The position numbers were made by a program, and so were the translations under genes. A stretch of DNA of 64,000 bases from Liolophura sinensis (taxonomy: Eukaryota > Mollusca > Polyplacophora > Chitonida > Chitonidae): NCBI RefSeq assembly GCF_032854445.1, contig NC_088302.1:50562046-50626045 (forward strand). Reading direction: 5' to 3'. The notes below the pieces were generated by a model. That model worked only from the letters and a program-made list of their open reading frames with translations, searched no databases and was not told the DNA's origin. This document shows, one piece after another, positions 36,098 to 47,982 of the stretch. Position 1 is the stretch's first letter. Every line of letters begins with the position of its first letter.

Positions 36098-36315
36098 AAA
36101 TTGCCTCCAAACTGCTGACGCCATTGAAGTATCATGCCGAAGACACCGGATATGACACCCAACCCAATCACATTATACTGACACCGGGCCAACCAGTCCT
36201 GTTTCTTTGCTGTAGCCTCTCACTGATGAACGCCAAGCGAGACAGCAGCAAGTACCATTTTTAAAGTCTTTGGTATGGCCCCACCCGGATTTGATCCTGG
36301 GTCTCCGTCAAGGCA
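36098..36315 (+). repeat. Dispersed repeat R, copy 2
   Basis: Matches copy 1 at about 700-915: TATCATGCCGAAGACACC, ACATTATACTGACACCGGGC, then AAGTCTTTGGTATGGCCCCA and GATTTGATCCTGGGTCTCC. The end contains a B-box-like stretch. Confidence 0.72.
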
Positions 36316-36339
36316 CTTTGTGTTGCGTTCCTTTATATT

Positions 36340-39300
36340 ACAACAAGCTCGACCGAAGAGAGGTGCCTTGCTACAATGAGGCCTTTTGGATACTACCGCT
36401 AAACAATTCGACCATTACGTCCCAAAAGCTACTAACAACTATACATTTGGTGTTAGCTATTGTCATTAGCAGTCATGCTGAATCAAGCGGTATAAAACTT
36501 CACCAGATACTAGCCAGCTGGATGTATTTGGCCATATAATGAAGGTAGATCCTGACTGTTCCGCCATCTCTACCTTTACCTTTGTCGTCCTTGGCCACGC
36601 TTTGCCATATCTAGTCATAAACAGTTAAATTTATAATCGCTCAGGAATTACTGGTACAGTTTGTTAACGCTGACGTCAAACCATAACTATTCACGCAACC
36701 ACAAACTATACTGAAATCACTCAGACATCCCACCTTATACGTAAGTAAATAGTTAAACAGCTCAACGAGTACTTTCTGCCAATAATTCATTTAACTGCCA
36801 CCAGTTATTTAATTAAAACTATACAGTATATTTATATTTATTTATTTATTTATAAGAAAACTTAAAAACACTTTCTAGACAATACTCATTCATTAGACTT
36901 TAAGAAAACAACTTTTTTCATCAAAAACAAAATGACAGGCGACACCATGCGTTTGATTTATTATTGTGCATACTTTCCTTCTCTGACGTCACTTAGCGTA
37001 AGCTGAATCGAGACATCACTGATATTTCAACGACAATAAGAGCTCTATATAGGAAAAAGCCACCTTGTACCGCCGCGAGCGAAGCCTATTAAAACCGCTC
37101 TACAAACATCCATATCGCCAAATTATAGCTTTTTAAAGGTGAAAAAATGTAGGTTTCGTGTGTTAGACGTCTTTATAGCGCAAATGTAATGGTCTGTTGG
37201 CTTTAATAACACATTAACTGTCACATGAAAGGTGATGTATGATTAAATGGTCGCATTTCGACTTAATATTTCAGGCCTTCGGCTTAACCAACCACACCAA
37301 TATGATACAGATTAAACAAATCACTTGATCTGGGACCAGGACAATTGATGGTTGACTAATGTCTACAGGCTATATCGCCCACCGAAAGCTTCTTTAATCG
37401 TAGACAGGTCTGCATTTAGTACTTATAAATACCGAATGAAACTGTAAATGAGACATCCTTCTCTGGACTTCTAGCTTCATGAGCGTATCTTACATGAGTT
37501 CATCTAATCCTGTGTGATTTCAATAACGCAGGGCATTTTGGAAATTGTTCCACAAACACAATACTGGGTCACACACGTCAGCCGAAATGTGCAACGTATC
37601 GGAACAGAAAACGCACTTACGCGTATCAGCCCATGTTATAGACAAGCCCTTTGCTTTAATAGTGACGGCTTATGCTCGTCTGACTTGACCACATTGATGT
37701 GAAAAGTCGTTAGATATATATTAAATATTTGATGAAAGTGCATTTTGTGCAGCTTTTTGTTACACTCCCCCGGGGTTTATTGCCATTCTGACAAGATTTC
37801 ACTTCTCAGCGGTTTCGATATGAACAAGTGTCGCGGAGTTGTGGCATTAGCACTTGACAGTTGACGTATTCCTTTCAGCGCATGCGCCGCTCTCTACATT
37901 CGCTTTAGATCACTGTACCATTAGTAAATTTTATACAGAAATATTGAATAATGCCAACGTCACTGGGGTCATCGTGATTTGGCTGGAGGTGATCTCAGAA
38001 AACTTAATGTACTTAATGTGTACTTAATACATATGCATTCTCTTTACCTCGAGTATGTAAAACACAATTCTAACTAGCACTTGCTGTTACTTTCTTGATA
38101 AATGTTGCTTACACAGTTCCACATGATTACACCAGTGGTGAGACTAGGTCTAAACTAGCCCACGTGTATCGCATAGGCTCCATAGATGAGCAAGCTTAGA
38201 GAGCTGAACATGCGCTGTAACGAGTATGGATAGTTGATCAGAAGTTGATTTGTGTCTAAGGCATCCAAGGCATGCTGTGACTTAGATGTAATGAATGCCT
38301 CGCTTTCATGTTCATCTCGCACTACCGCGGTAACTGCTATAGGTTTAAACATTAACTTTGTAATGACACAAGTTACAGAAAATGGCCAGCTGCAGCGTTT
38401 CATCATGTCCCAAGCTTACACTGTGCAAGGAGGCTATAAATATGACGTCACTACAAGTTATATAACTGTATGCGTTTCTGACTGGACAGATGTAGGGCTA
38501 ATGTAAAAAGCACTATATTTTTCTGCATTTGGTAAGTCTGCATAAGGGGCTAATCAAAGCGTCGTGGATGAATGTACACCCATTCTAGTCGGTGAATAAA
38601 CTAATAGGTGGATGACCTTCCTAATGGAACAGGGGTCGTTGCTGGATCATGTACTTAAAACACTGGAGTGGGTTGTGGTCTAGTGGTTAAAGGCGTTTAT
38701 AATCGAGATGTGGGTTCAAACCCTTGGGCAGTGTAATTCCCTCGTTCTTACCGTTTTGGTTACAATAAGCTGTCGATGAAGCTCGCATGGCCGTGTGCGA
38801 AGTCATACATTCATTAAGGAATACTTGTCTTCTAACAATATCGTGTCCATTTCTGTACATTACAAGTGGGAAAGTTTATCAGTAACTTACCAAAGCTCGG
38901 TGGTTTATAACTGACTATAAGAGAATGTAAGAGAATTCATAAATCTAGTGAAATAGGTAAATAGCCTAAGATAATGGTGAAAACCTGAGCCACTAAAGTC
39001 TCTGACCATGGGATGCAATCTAATTTATTCGTCTACCACATGCTTCCCTCGCACCCATTTGTCTTGTTGATTTCCTTCCTATTACCCAGGTTTCAAAAAC
39101 TGAAGGTTCACTATGCGACTCGATTCATTTGGTGCAAGTGCAACAGATGTTAACGTAATCGTGTGAGACGTAGACTGAAACTGGTTGTCTTGCGCTGTTT
39201 ACGCTGACTTACCTCTTTATACCGTCTCAGCCGGCAGAATATTTGAGAAGACCTTAACCGTACCCCTAAAATAAACCACATGCCCCAAATTATATGTCTA

Positions 39301-40050
39301 CATCCTTTTTAGTACGTCTCGAACCATAATCGGTTTAGCGATCAAGGACTTATGTAATTTAGCTGGTTTCCGACGGCTGACGAAAGGCCGCGGGGTCGGC
39401 GGGGCGTGGCTTCTAGACAGTGATTAACCCACTTCGACAGATGAGGATTTCACATCACGCAATACTTGAAAAGCGCTTTGGAGGATTTGATTTCTAAATG
39501 AATTGCACGTACCGAGTACAGTGTTTATGCTTCGAAATCTTCAGTGCTATCGAGAAATAGACTTGAAGGCTTATTTAGTTTAGTCCTGCTGGATTCCTCT
39601 CCAAGTAAAATTCTCAGACGAGTATGGCAATTGCTTGTAACACCGCTCCAAGTCAGTGGAGGTCAGGCAGGATATCTTAAATTATAAATCTAATATGAGA
39701 ATACATCTGGTAAAACGGAGAAGGAACGCAGGTCCGTTTTAACTGTAACCTACATCTGACGTTTATGATGTTACGGTGACTGAGTTGATCCTATGACAGA
39801 GATCACGCTCTGTAAAAGACATAAACGATATCGTATTTTATTTTACGACCATGCAAGAGACTATAAATTTATTTGACGCGGAGATGACATTTTTATGGTG
39901 CCTACGTTATTTTTTTCTACTAACCTAAAAGTGCATTAATACAAAAAAAAAATCACTGACCTCTAAATCACATTTCATTGTCTGAAGAAAGGTAATAAGC
40001 TGAACACAAGAATGAATCTGGAACAGTATAGTCATGTTATAGATTGATGT
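36340..40050. other. Intergenic, no gene seen
   Basis: A TTTA-rich tract lies at 36832-36853. An NRF-1-like GCGCATGCGC occurs near 37880 and a CTATAAATATGACGTCAC (TATA plus CRE) near 38432, both isolated. Overlapping 83- and 84-codon frames on opposite strands at 38155-38506 are not recognised. Confidence 0.5.
38665..38730 (+). repeat. tRNA-like sequence, probable SINE head
   Basis: TGTGGTCTAGTGGTTAAAGG is a good D-arm/A-box and GGGTTCAAACCC a good B-box, about 35 bp apart. The anticodon arm and acceptor stem do not fold convincingly, so I call it tRNA-derived rather than a tRNA gene. Confidence 0.5.
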
Positions 40051-40054
40051 CTTG

Positions 40055-40245
40055 GTTAGGCCTTTGATGGCCTCTACATTACACTAACGTCAGGAGGTGA
40101 TGTAGTGATTAGGCCGTTGATGGCCTCTACATTACACTAACGTCAGGAGGTGATGTAGTGATTAGGCCTTTGGTGACCTGCACACCACAAAAACGCCAAG
40201 AGATGATGTCGTGCTTAGGCAGTTGATAGCATGTACACTACCATG
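40055..40245. repeat. 53-bp tandem repeat, about 3.5 copies
   Basis: TTAGGCCGTTGATGGCCTCT then ACATTACACTAACGTCAGGA and GGTGATGTAGTGA. The first two copies are almost identical, the third and fourth decayed. Confidence 0.88.
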
Positions 40246-41490
40246 TTTGACAGGTAAGTAAAATACTTGTGGGAATGATATATAAGTAAAGAAATGCATT
40301 AAAACACAAATTATTAATGAATAAAGAAATATGTTATGTCGTGCTTGAATACTGGATGTTTTTCACTCAAGCTACTTTGTAGTACAGGCCGAGCCAGCAC
40401 CACGTGGGGCCATTTCAACTGGGGACAATGATTTCTTGGCAGTGGATAATGGGAGTCTGTACCGTACGGTGTTAAATGTCGAGGTAATTGCGGGCATTTT
40501 ATCAGCTTTTGTGGTGCCCGTCTGTTGAGTGGGGTAACAGGGCAGCACGTCGTTGTCTCTCGGGCATTCCAGAGAGACAGAGCCATCATTGTGGGACAAG
40601 ATTACAACTACGGCAGCTTGCCAAAGGAGACATAAGAGATAACGACATTTTAATATCTGTCTTGGTTTTCGACTTGAATGGAAATGTAGGTTAGATTGAG
40701 TTATAAACCACGGATGAATTACGCTGTGTAAAGAATGCTCGTCTTACGTATGTGTCAGCCCCAGGTGAAACATTAACATAAGAGCACACAGTGAATGCTC
40801 CGTGATCAAACGGCATTTCCTGCCTTGCACAGGACAGCCTCACGTGCATATATTGACCGACTAAAAGTCTTAAATAAGACGGGACGGCTTCACTTGAGTG
40901 GATATACATTCAGAATTATGTAAAAAAATATATATATGAAAGAAGAGAAAAACTCGTGCAGATGTATATCAGCGTCTGAGCACAAGGTTGTCGGAACGTT
41001 TTTGTCGAGATGAGCGTCTTTTTTCTTAACCCTGACATGTCTCCTTCATTTCGTTTATTGGCTTCAGACTAATTGATATGAAAATAAAATTTAATCTATT
41101 CACAGACACGAAAAATGAATATATTAAATTTGGTTAATGAAAGATAACGGGTGAAATGTGTACAACATGAAATAGACAATAGATGTTGTTTCATGAATTT
41201 TCGATTTACTTGTAGATACATATATCGTGTATTAAACAGAGAGTGCAGCAAAACAAAGTCATTGCGGCATTCATGAAAACATATGCGTGCTAAGTTGTTA
41301 CAGTCAATCTGAACTGGCGCTGAGACAAAATAATGTATTATAATTTTTCTGAGAGACTTGACACCCTTGAACAGTGATATATAGCGGAATAACTAGCTAA
41401 TTGCTTTATTTATTCCACTCAGCTACAAGGCCTCGTGAAAGGTAATGCGAACATAATACGATAAGTAGCTGTACTCTCATGAAAGACCTA
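40246..41490. other. Intergenic, no gene seen
   Basis: Frames of 68-91 codons at 40314-40694 overlap on both strands without a recognised product. Confidence 0.5.
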
Positions 41491-41499
41491 AAATACACA

Positions 41500-41800
41500 T
41501 AAAACCACCAAATGGATGCCAAGGTCTCCTTGAGGTTTTACTGTGTATGAAGACATGAAATACGTTCATGAATATTGGATCCACAAAACCACCAAGTTAA
41601 TACCTAGATATTTGTGTTGCTTTACGCTCTAAAAAGACATGCAGTAGGCAACGTCTCGCGCAAGCCCACCAAATACATACCCAATTATTCGTGAAGTTCT
41701 ACACACTAGAAAAACATGAAGTAGGTATTGGACTCACACAAAAATACCAAAGTAACAGACAGGTACTCGGTACTTCTATATACTCCAAACTGCCGAATGG
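41500..41800. repeat. Degenerate tandem repeat, about 82-bp unit, 3-4 copies
   Basis: Recurring parts are ACCACCAA, an acidic-looking AT stretch ATACCTAGATATT/ATACCCAATTATTC, and AAAGACATGCAGTAGGCAAC / AAAACATGAAGTAGGTATTG. Considerable divergence. Confidence 0.55.
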
Positions 41801-42760
41801 ATAGGCTGGAACACGCCAGGTCTTACTCTAGGTGACCACCGTCTAAATTTCACTTAAATCGGGGTTATAGGAGCTGAAATCTGTAATAATCGTCCCTATA
41901 TTCTTACACCCACATAGTTACTGACATCTAGAAATATAGTTAAGTGCAAGCTCTGCATTTGGCATCGACAGTATTTTTAGCTATGGGTTTGAATATCTAG
42001 ATATCACGTCTATAGTAATGACAAAGTCACTCCGACTTTCCTGAAAATTGCCTATGGTTTCTCGTGCACGTGTCTGATGCGAAAATTTTGTTAGAAATTG
42101 ATTTTACCATATATAGAGGTTTTGGCAAAATTAGATATACATGTATATATAGAATATTTTTAAAGTTGAACAGTTGGCACACGAATGTCAGAACTGACTG
42201 CACCAGCCTCTTTAGGCCCAGGTTCAATTCCAGCATTGGTCATACCATATCCTCCGTGTCTGGTGTCATCTTTTAACATCGATGAAGATCGCATCGATCG
42301 GAAATACTGATACTTCTTCGATTTACGCAAAGCGTATTGAAGAGGATTGAGAACAAATACTCATTTGCCAGATGTAAGAATACTGTTGTATATATACCTG
42401 TATATACTTCAGCACTGGAATCAGTCTGCTTCAAATGAGACGCTTCTGTGTTTTTATGTTATAGCGGCGATTTGTTTTTTTCTGACAACAGAAAATCATT
42501 TTTTACACATCGTTTAGAAAGCTCACTGGTATTTCCTCCGTAACCGAAGGATTTGTTAACCAGTGGTGTTGGTTTCCGCTTTATTTCTAGGGCAGCTTTC
42601 GGTGGACAATGGTATTTTCCCTGTATGGTCTATACTGAAACTAGACCAAGCACTAAATTTTACGGACTGACAAGTGCAGGCATTGGGTGTTTTCAGCATG
42701 CGTCGATTCCAATTTATTGTTTGCACATATGTTTGCAGTATTGCCTTGCGGAAATCTCAT
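41801..42760. other. Intergenic, no gene seen
   Basis: A B-box-like GGTTCAATTCC at about 42224 may be another tRNA-SINE relic. Frames at 42064 and 42553 (70-72 codons) are unrecognised. Confidence 0.4.
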
Positions 42761-42765
42761 TTGAC

Positions 42766-42778
42766 ATTTAGTGATTTG

Positions 42779-42813
<35 letters not shown>

Positions 42814-42827
42814 GCAAATCACTAAAT
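42766..42827. repeat. 62-bp palindrome with (TA)n core
   Basis: ATTTAGTGATTTGCTATA on the left matches the complement of TAGCAAATCACTAAAT on the right, around about 32 bp of TA. There is one small asymmetry (ATACATAGC). Confidence 0.9.
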
Positions 42828-42829
42828 AG

Positions 42830-43755
42830 TCATTATGTCCAGGATTTTAGGTGAAAGAATCCAGGAGGAACCCAGTACCCCTCCCCCCCCCCGCACTGCC
42901 TCAATTAACCTCACCCCGCCCACATCCCGCACCTAATTCAAAACATGACACTCATTCGTAGCCCATCCAGCTTTCACAGCTAGATTTTAAAAAATGCTTT
43001 GGTTGGCCAACACGGTGTCTAATTTGAATTATATAGCACTACGCACCTCTCTTTGCCAGGAAGTATTTTCCAATTTTTTACGCTACATAATTCGATTACC
43101 GGTATGTATTGTAATGTATGTATCATATAAGCCTAAGTATCGTTGTGCGTGCATGTTCCGCATGTCAAATGTAATGTACATAGAAGGTAAAGCTGATCAC
43201 ACTGTCTCCAGCCACTGTCTTGGGATTCTATCTTTCCAAGCGAACAAACACAACCAGCCAGGGTCATTAAACTTCATTTACAGTACTATACACTTTTCAG
43301 AAAAGAGGGATCACAGTGACCGGTAATGTCATTGGTCAGATGTCGGTAAACAATCGGTAAGTTCCGTAAACACTCGGCACTCCTTTGACTGTGGATTGGA
43401 TACGTATAGGTGGTGGATTGTCTTTTTACATCACTACTGACTCTGACATTATTTTATATCACACTGTACAATTATATGCACTCGAAGACCTTCTATATAT
43501 AGTCATCCATCAAACATCGAATGAACTTATGGAAGACAGATGCTAGCAATATGATACTGGCGGTCCAGGTCAACAGCCAGAAACAACTGTAAAGTCCCAA
43601 ATATCAGTTTTACTAATACCGTTATCATGACGAAATCCCAAACATTAATACAGTATGAGGGAAACAAGACTCTCACTTATATATACATGTATGTATACAC
43701 ACCAGTCCAACGCAGAAAACAACCTTAAGAATAGCGGTGTTTTTTATATTGTGTT
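42830..43755. other. Intergenic, no gene seen
   Basis: Includes a C-homopolymer near 42881-42893. A 110-codon plus frame lies at 42994-43326, Cys/Tyr/Ser-rich with no recognised family. Confidence 0.45.
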
Positions 43756-43759
43756 TATT

Positions 43760-43935
43760 TTTTTCTTTCATTAGTGTTTTATGATGTACTCAAATATACT
43801 TCACCTATACGATGGCGGCCAGCATTAGTGTGGGAGGAAATCGTACCGTGCCCCGGGAAAACCTGCGACAAGTTACTGGCAGACCTTCCCACGTAGGACC
43901 GGAGAGGAAGCCAGCATTACTAGCTGGATTTGAAT
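43760..43935 (-). mobile_element. TAAA-tailed SINE, copy 6
   Basis: Reads tail-first: ATTAGTGTTTTATGATGTAC, GATGGCGGCCAGCATTAGTG, GGCAGACCTTCCCACGTAGG and GAAGCCAGCATTACTAGCTG, reaching the edge of the tRNA-like head. Confidence 0.85.
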
Positions 43936-44880
43936 TTTATTCAATTACATTTTCGATACCACTGTGTTCTATTTTTCCAGTTACATAAATATTTCATACT
44001 ATGAATTAAACGTCATATTTAATTAAACCCAGAATATCCAGTGACGTTTGATGCGACATATAATAGCAGAAAATTTCAAGCAAGGCGCCAAAATGGAAAA
44101 ACAGTTAACAAGTTCATGGCAAAAAAATAATACCTGTTGGTTTGACAAGTCTAGTGTTGAAGAGTTATGTCCCTTGATTGACGATTTCATTGTGGCGTAG
44201 AGATTGTAGAACTATGCAGGTTAAATATTTAAAGTTTTAAATCGCTTGTATATCATTGCCCGCTAGATTGTTATCTGTGTTATCATAGGAAAACTCTGTC
44301 ACAGTGTCTATTCTCGTAGGTGTATTTATATTTTCAAGTTTAATTTTCCGTTTTATGCACAAATTCGTGCAGTGTAAGAAAGTGTTAATTTTTTTTCTTG
44401 CCTAATTAAAGGCTATTTTAACCCTGACTTAGTGCTCTCCATAATACACATCTTTTCCCCCCTTTCAGACTTACGCTAGACTGAATAATCACGCCTTACA
44501 GGAGTCGAAACTAAAGAAATTATCCAATTACCGTAATGTATAATGCGAACCGTGTTTAAAATAGCGGATAATTTTATCTCTAATAAGTTATTCTAGCAGA
44601 AGAAAGTATGATTAATGCATTCTGTCCACAACTGTCTGTTTCAAATAACTCCAACTTTGCCCCCTGCTGTATAGCGATGTCGTGCTTTTTAGCGCAGACA
44701 AATTAAGCGAGTGAAGGCCAAAAAGTATGGAAGGCGGAGGCAGTCATGTTTTCTCTTGCTATATATATTGCTCAGTACAGTAGAGAAATGTTACTGACAG
44801 TTGATGATAAGGTTTCTGTAAATCCGACCATAATGTTAGGACAACAATAAGATGACTAGGTCGAGACTAAATACAATACA
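43936..44880. other. Intergenic, no gene seen
   Basis: AT-rich with no open frame of 60 codons and no repeat recognised. Confidence 0.6.
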
Positions 44881-44884
44881 ACTG

Positions 44885-45225
44885 TATTTATTGATTTATA
44901 TATTTATTTATTTAATAGTAGTTTTACGTTATAATGGAGAATATTTCATTCATTCGATGGCGGCCAGCATTATGGTGAGATAAAATTGGGCAGAGTCCGG
45001 GAGAAACCCACGACAATCCGCAGGCTTCAGGCAGACTTTCCCAATAGCCGGAGATTAAGCCAGCATGAGATGGGCTTGAACTCACTGCGATGGCAATGGT
45101 GAGAGGTCTCCACGATATGGCTGGAAAATTGCCGAAGTGGCGTTAAGCCATAATCATTCATTCATTGGTGAGAGGTACCGGCATGCTATAACCATTAGGC
45201 TATTGGGGGTTCAGTGTATCACCTA
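44885..45225 (-). mobile_element. TAAA-tailed SINE, copy 7, containing a nested SINE
   Basis: The tail TTTATTTATTTAATAGTAGT is followed by GATGGCGGCCAGCATTATGG, GGGCAGAGTCCGGGAGAAAC and the head region TTGAACTCACTGCGATGGC. The head is split at 45111-45163 by a second short element and resumes at TTGGTGAGAGGTACCGGC. Confidence 0.88.
45111..45163 (+). mobile_element. Nested 5'-truncated SINE with target-site duplication
   Basis: The inserted sequence contains GATATGGCTGGAAAATTGCC, GAAGTGGCGTTAAGCCATAA and a (CATT)n tail. It is flanked by TGGTGAGAGGT on the left (45100-45110) and the same 11 bases on the right (45166-45176). That is a clear target-site duplication inside the host SINE. Confidence 0.8.
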
Positions 45226-45915
45226 GGTGTTATCTCTCGCCCATCTCATTTCGATATCGCTGACCCTCTGCATGGGGTTTTACTTAAGCGGGAAAAACGC
45301 TTGTCGCGCAGTAGGCCATGCTGACTGAGAGCGCATTGAAGAAAATATGAAGAAATATAATTTCTAGCTTACTCTGACATACCATGATGTAATGTTCCCT
45401 CAAGTCCTCCACAGAACTAAGCATTTGAATGCATTTAATTCTTTACTGCCAAAACAAACAAACAAAAAACACTGGCACGTACATGTATAGTTGGTCTATT
45501 CTTTTGTTTCATCTTTCTGTACTATAATGTACGGTGACCCATATACGACATTTTCCTTTTTTCTTAACTTTTGTAACTTAACTTTTTCTTAGGTTTCCAC
45601 AAGGGTAAAAATCTTTTCACCTGAGTGGAAACTCACGTAATGCAAGAAGCCTCGTTCTAGATTCCGTGGACAGAATGATGATGAACTACAACATGTAAGG
45701 ACTTCAGCATGACGGAGAAAGGCGTGGAGCAGATAAGTTACATGGTATTCCACACGACCTCCCTATAGAGTGTTCAGAATGACGTCTGCCTTTTCCTCCG
45801 CCTGAACTACATTAAATGAAACTGATATTGGACAAACTAAAATTTGACGTATGCTGAACGCAAAAGCATTACATATAAAGTACAGAGATTGCCCATTACA
45901 AAAATTCTTTGATGT
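45226..45915. other. Intergenic, no gene seen
   Basis: Nothing recognised. Confidence 0.55.
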
Positions 45916-45917
45916 TG

Positions 45918-45990
45918 ATAGACCCGGGATTGAACCAAGGACCTCCTGGTTATGATGTGGACAATCGGTTACAGTGATGCTTGGTAACAA
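45918..45990 (-). repeat. tRNA-like relic (probable SINE head)
   Basis: On the minus strand CCAGGAGGTCCTTGGTTCAA continues to TCCCGGGTC, giving a perfect B-box GGTTCAATCCC with pairing flanks, as in a T-arm. The upstream part (GCATCACTGTAACCGATTGT) resembles a D-arm only loosely. Its translation contains NQEVLGSIPG, a known artefact of tRNA-like DNA. Confidence 0.45.
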
Positions 45991-46067
45991 CACATTGAAT
46001 GCAAATTGAAATTGACTTCTCAAAAGGCTTCATCTGAAGCTTTGATTATATTCTGTCTCAACTTGGA

Positions 46068-46112
46068 GCTTGATATCAGCTTGATATCAGCTTGATATCA
46101 GCTTGATAACCC
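46068..46112. repeat. 11-bp tandem repeat, 4 copies
   Basis: Repeats of AGCTTGATATC, the last ending AAC. Confidence 0.95.
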
Positions 46113-47515
46113 TTTTCAGCTTCCCTGCACATTCGAAATCTCTACACTTACTCCATGCTACTAATGGATCGAATAAAAAAAATTAGTGGATGACGACAAC
46201 TACTGTACGGTTCACGCATACTCCTTAGCTTTAAGATTTCAGCACATATATATGTATCAGCCGACATTTGTTTTCTTCTCCTTATACAGACGAAAACAAA
46301 AGAGGCTCAACTCAGACATGAATTTGAAGAATTTGCCCGTTTTTTTTAAACAATTGTCTGTTGATATTGTACACAAATTGCCACATTCTTCCAAAAATTA
46401 GATAAATAGCTCCAAGCGATTTATCGACGTTCTTTTTATAAAAGATACAAAAAGTCCTTGACATCAAACGCGGATTCGCGTGAATACAGTTCAAAGGTTT
46501 GCACTCACACCTCGACAATAATCCTAAAACAAATGAAACCTCAATTAAAGTGCAACTGAATTGGAATGCATTATAAATGAAAGGCCGTTATACATGCAAA
46601 TTGTTTATACAATACTTTCATTTATTTGTTTATTTGAAAACTGCATAAAAGAAATCATTTTTTTGATGTGGATTTTTAGCACCACACTTCTAGACTCTCT
46701 TTTAACAGTGCCTTTAAATAGCATTCTGCTGAAACGTTAGATAATATCATTTGCATAATCGAGATCTCTGTATTAATAGGGAATGATACGGGAAAGTTTA
46801 CTTGAGGAGGTTGCGGATAACCACCATCACGCATATACAACATCCAAAACCCTCCGCATCGATGTGGATATATATACACATACGCCTAATTCTGACGATG
46901 TGATATAAAAACTGTTTCGGTCAAAAATCAGCACCTACATGCATAAAGAATAAATTTATAGAAGTGAAAAGTGAATAAGAAGTAATTTTAATTTTGTTCC
47001 ACTACAAGGTGTGATTGCTAGGAATTGCGGTGCTGCATGGACTTGACTTCACTCTGTGGTGATATCTATGGGTTTTACAATTCGCCATTTATACTTATTT
47101 ACAGGTCAATGTTTAGCCCATTCCCTGGTGTTTAAAAAACAAACAAACCAAAACAAACTGGCTGAACTGGTTAAATTACATCCTCGTTGATACTGTTAGG
47201 CTCTTAGCCTATCACATCTCGTGTTTGGGATGAAGAGATTTGTAGGATGTCTGGCCAAACGCAAGAGGTCGTTTTGACTTGCGAACGCATCATTGCGGAC
47301 AACGACTGACAGTATCTATTAAATTTGCGTTGTAATGGGAATTTCCAATCCTAAGAGAAACATCTTAGGTGAAAAAATACTAAATGTTTTGTGGTAATCC
47401 CGAAAGCGATCACGTGCTTGTGCACTTAGACTATAGCTGCCGGTGTACTTTATCAAGGCATTGTAACAAATTGATATTTTGCGGGTAAAATGGAAGATCC
47501 AGGGTAAAGGTGGCG
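46113..47515. other. Intergenic, no gene seen
   Basis: Short frames only, no recognisable domains. Confidence 0.55.
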
Positions 47516-47521
47516 GATGCT

Positions 47522-47982
47522 TCCCGCAGTTGTGCGCTAATGGGCATGCGCAAACTGAAAACCGGTCGATTTTGAAACTTTCACGGAAGGAGTCAACCAG
47601 ATTTTTCACCGCCAAATTTTGATTTCATCAGAGAAATCGTGTTACCAGTCCTGAAATATTCGTGCGGGAGGGCATTAAGGACATGACACACATGACCAGA
47701 AATTCATGCGGTTAAACATGACCTGCATCAGGTCTGAGACGCCACCTTCGGGAAGTGTGCTTAGCCATCCCGCAACGTCGGATCGCAGGCCTCACCAACA
47801 CAATGCGAGCGCGTTGTCGAAATGTGATACCATCTCGTGGCGGCACCACACGATATTATTAATTACTGGTCATCGACTGATAAAATAAAGAATTGCCGTT
47901 GAAAAATCTGAGTCCTTTAATGAAATTTTCAAAATCGACCGATTTTCAGTTTGCGCATGCCCATTAGCGCAAAACTGCACCT
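47522..47982. repeat. Inverted repeat, about 58-bp arms, 340-bp spacer
   Basis: GCGCTAATGGGCATGCGCAA on the left (within 47524-47582) pairs with TTGCGCATGCCCATTAGCGC on the right (within 47925-47982). The match extends through GGTCGATTTTGAAA with few mismatches. The spacer is relatively CpG-rich. It could be a small foldback element. Confidence 0.8.

Noticed and set aside
37870-37895. NRF-1 site marking a housekeeping promoter
   Set aside because: A single GCGCATGCGC without CpG island, TATA or ORF nearby is not enough.
45763-46023. 86-codon minus frame containing NQEVLGSIPG
   Set aside because: Translation of a tRNA-like B-box region, a familiar false protein.
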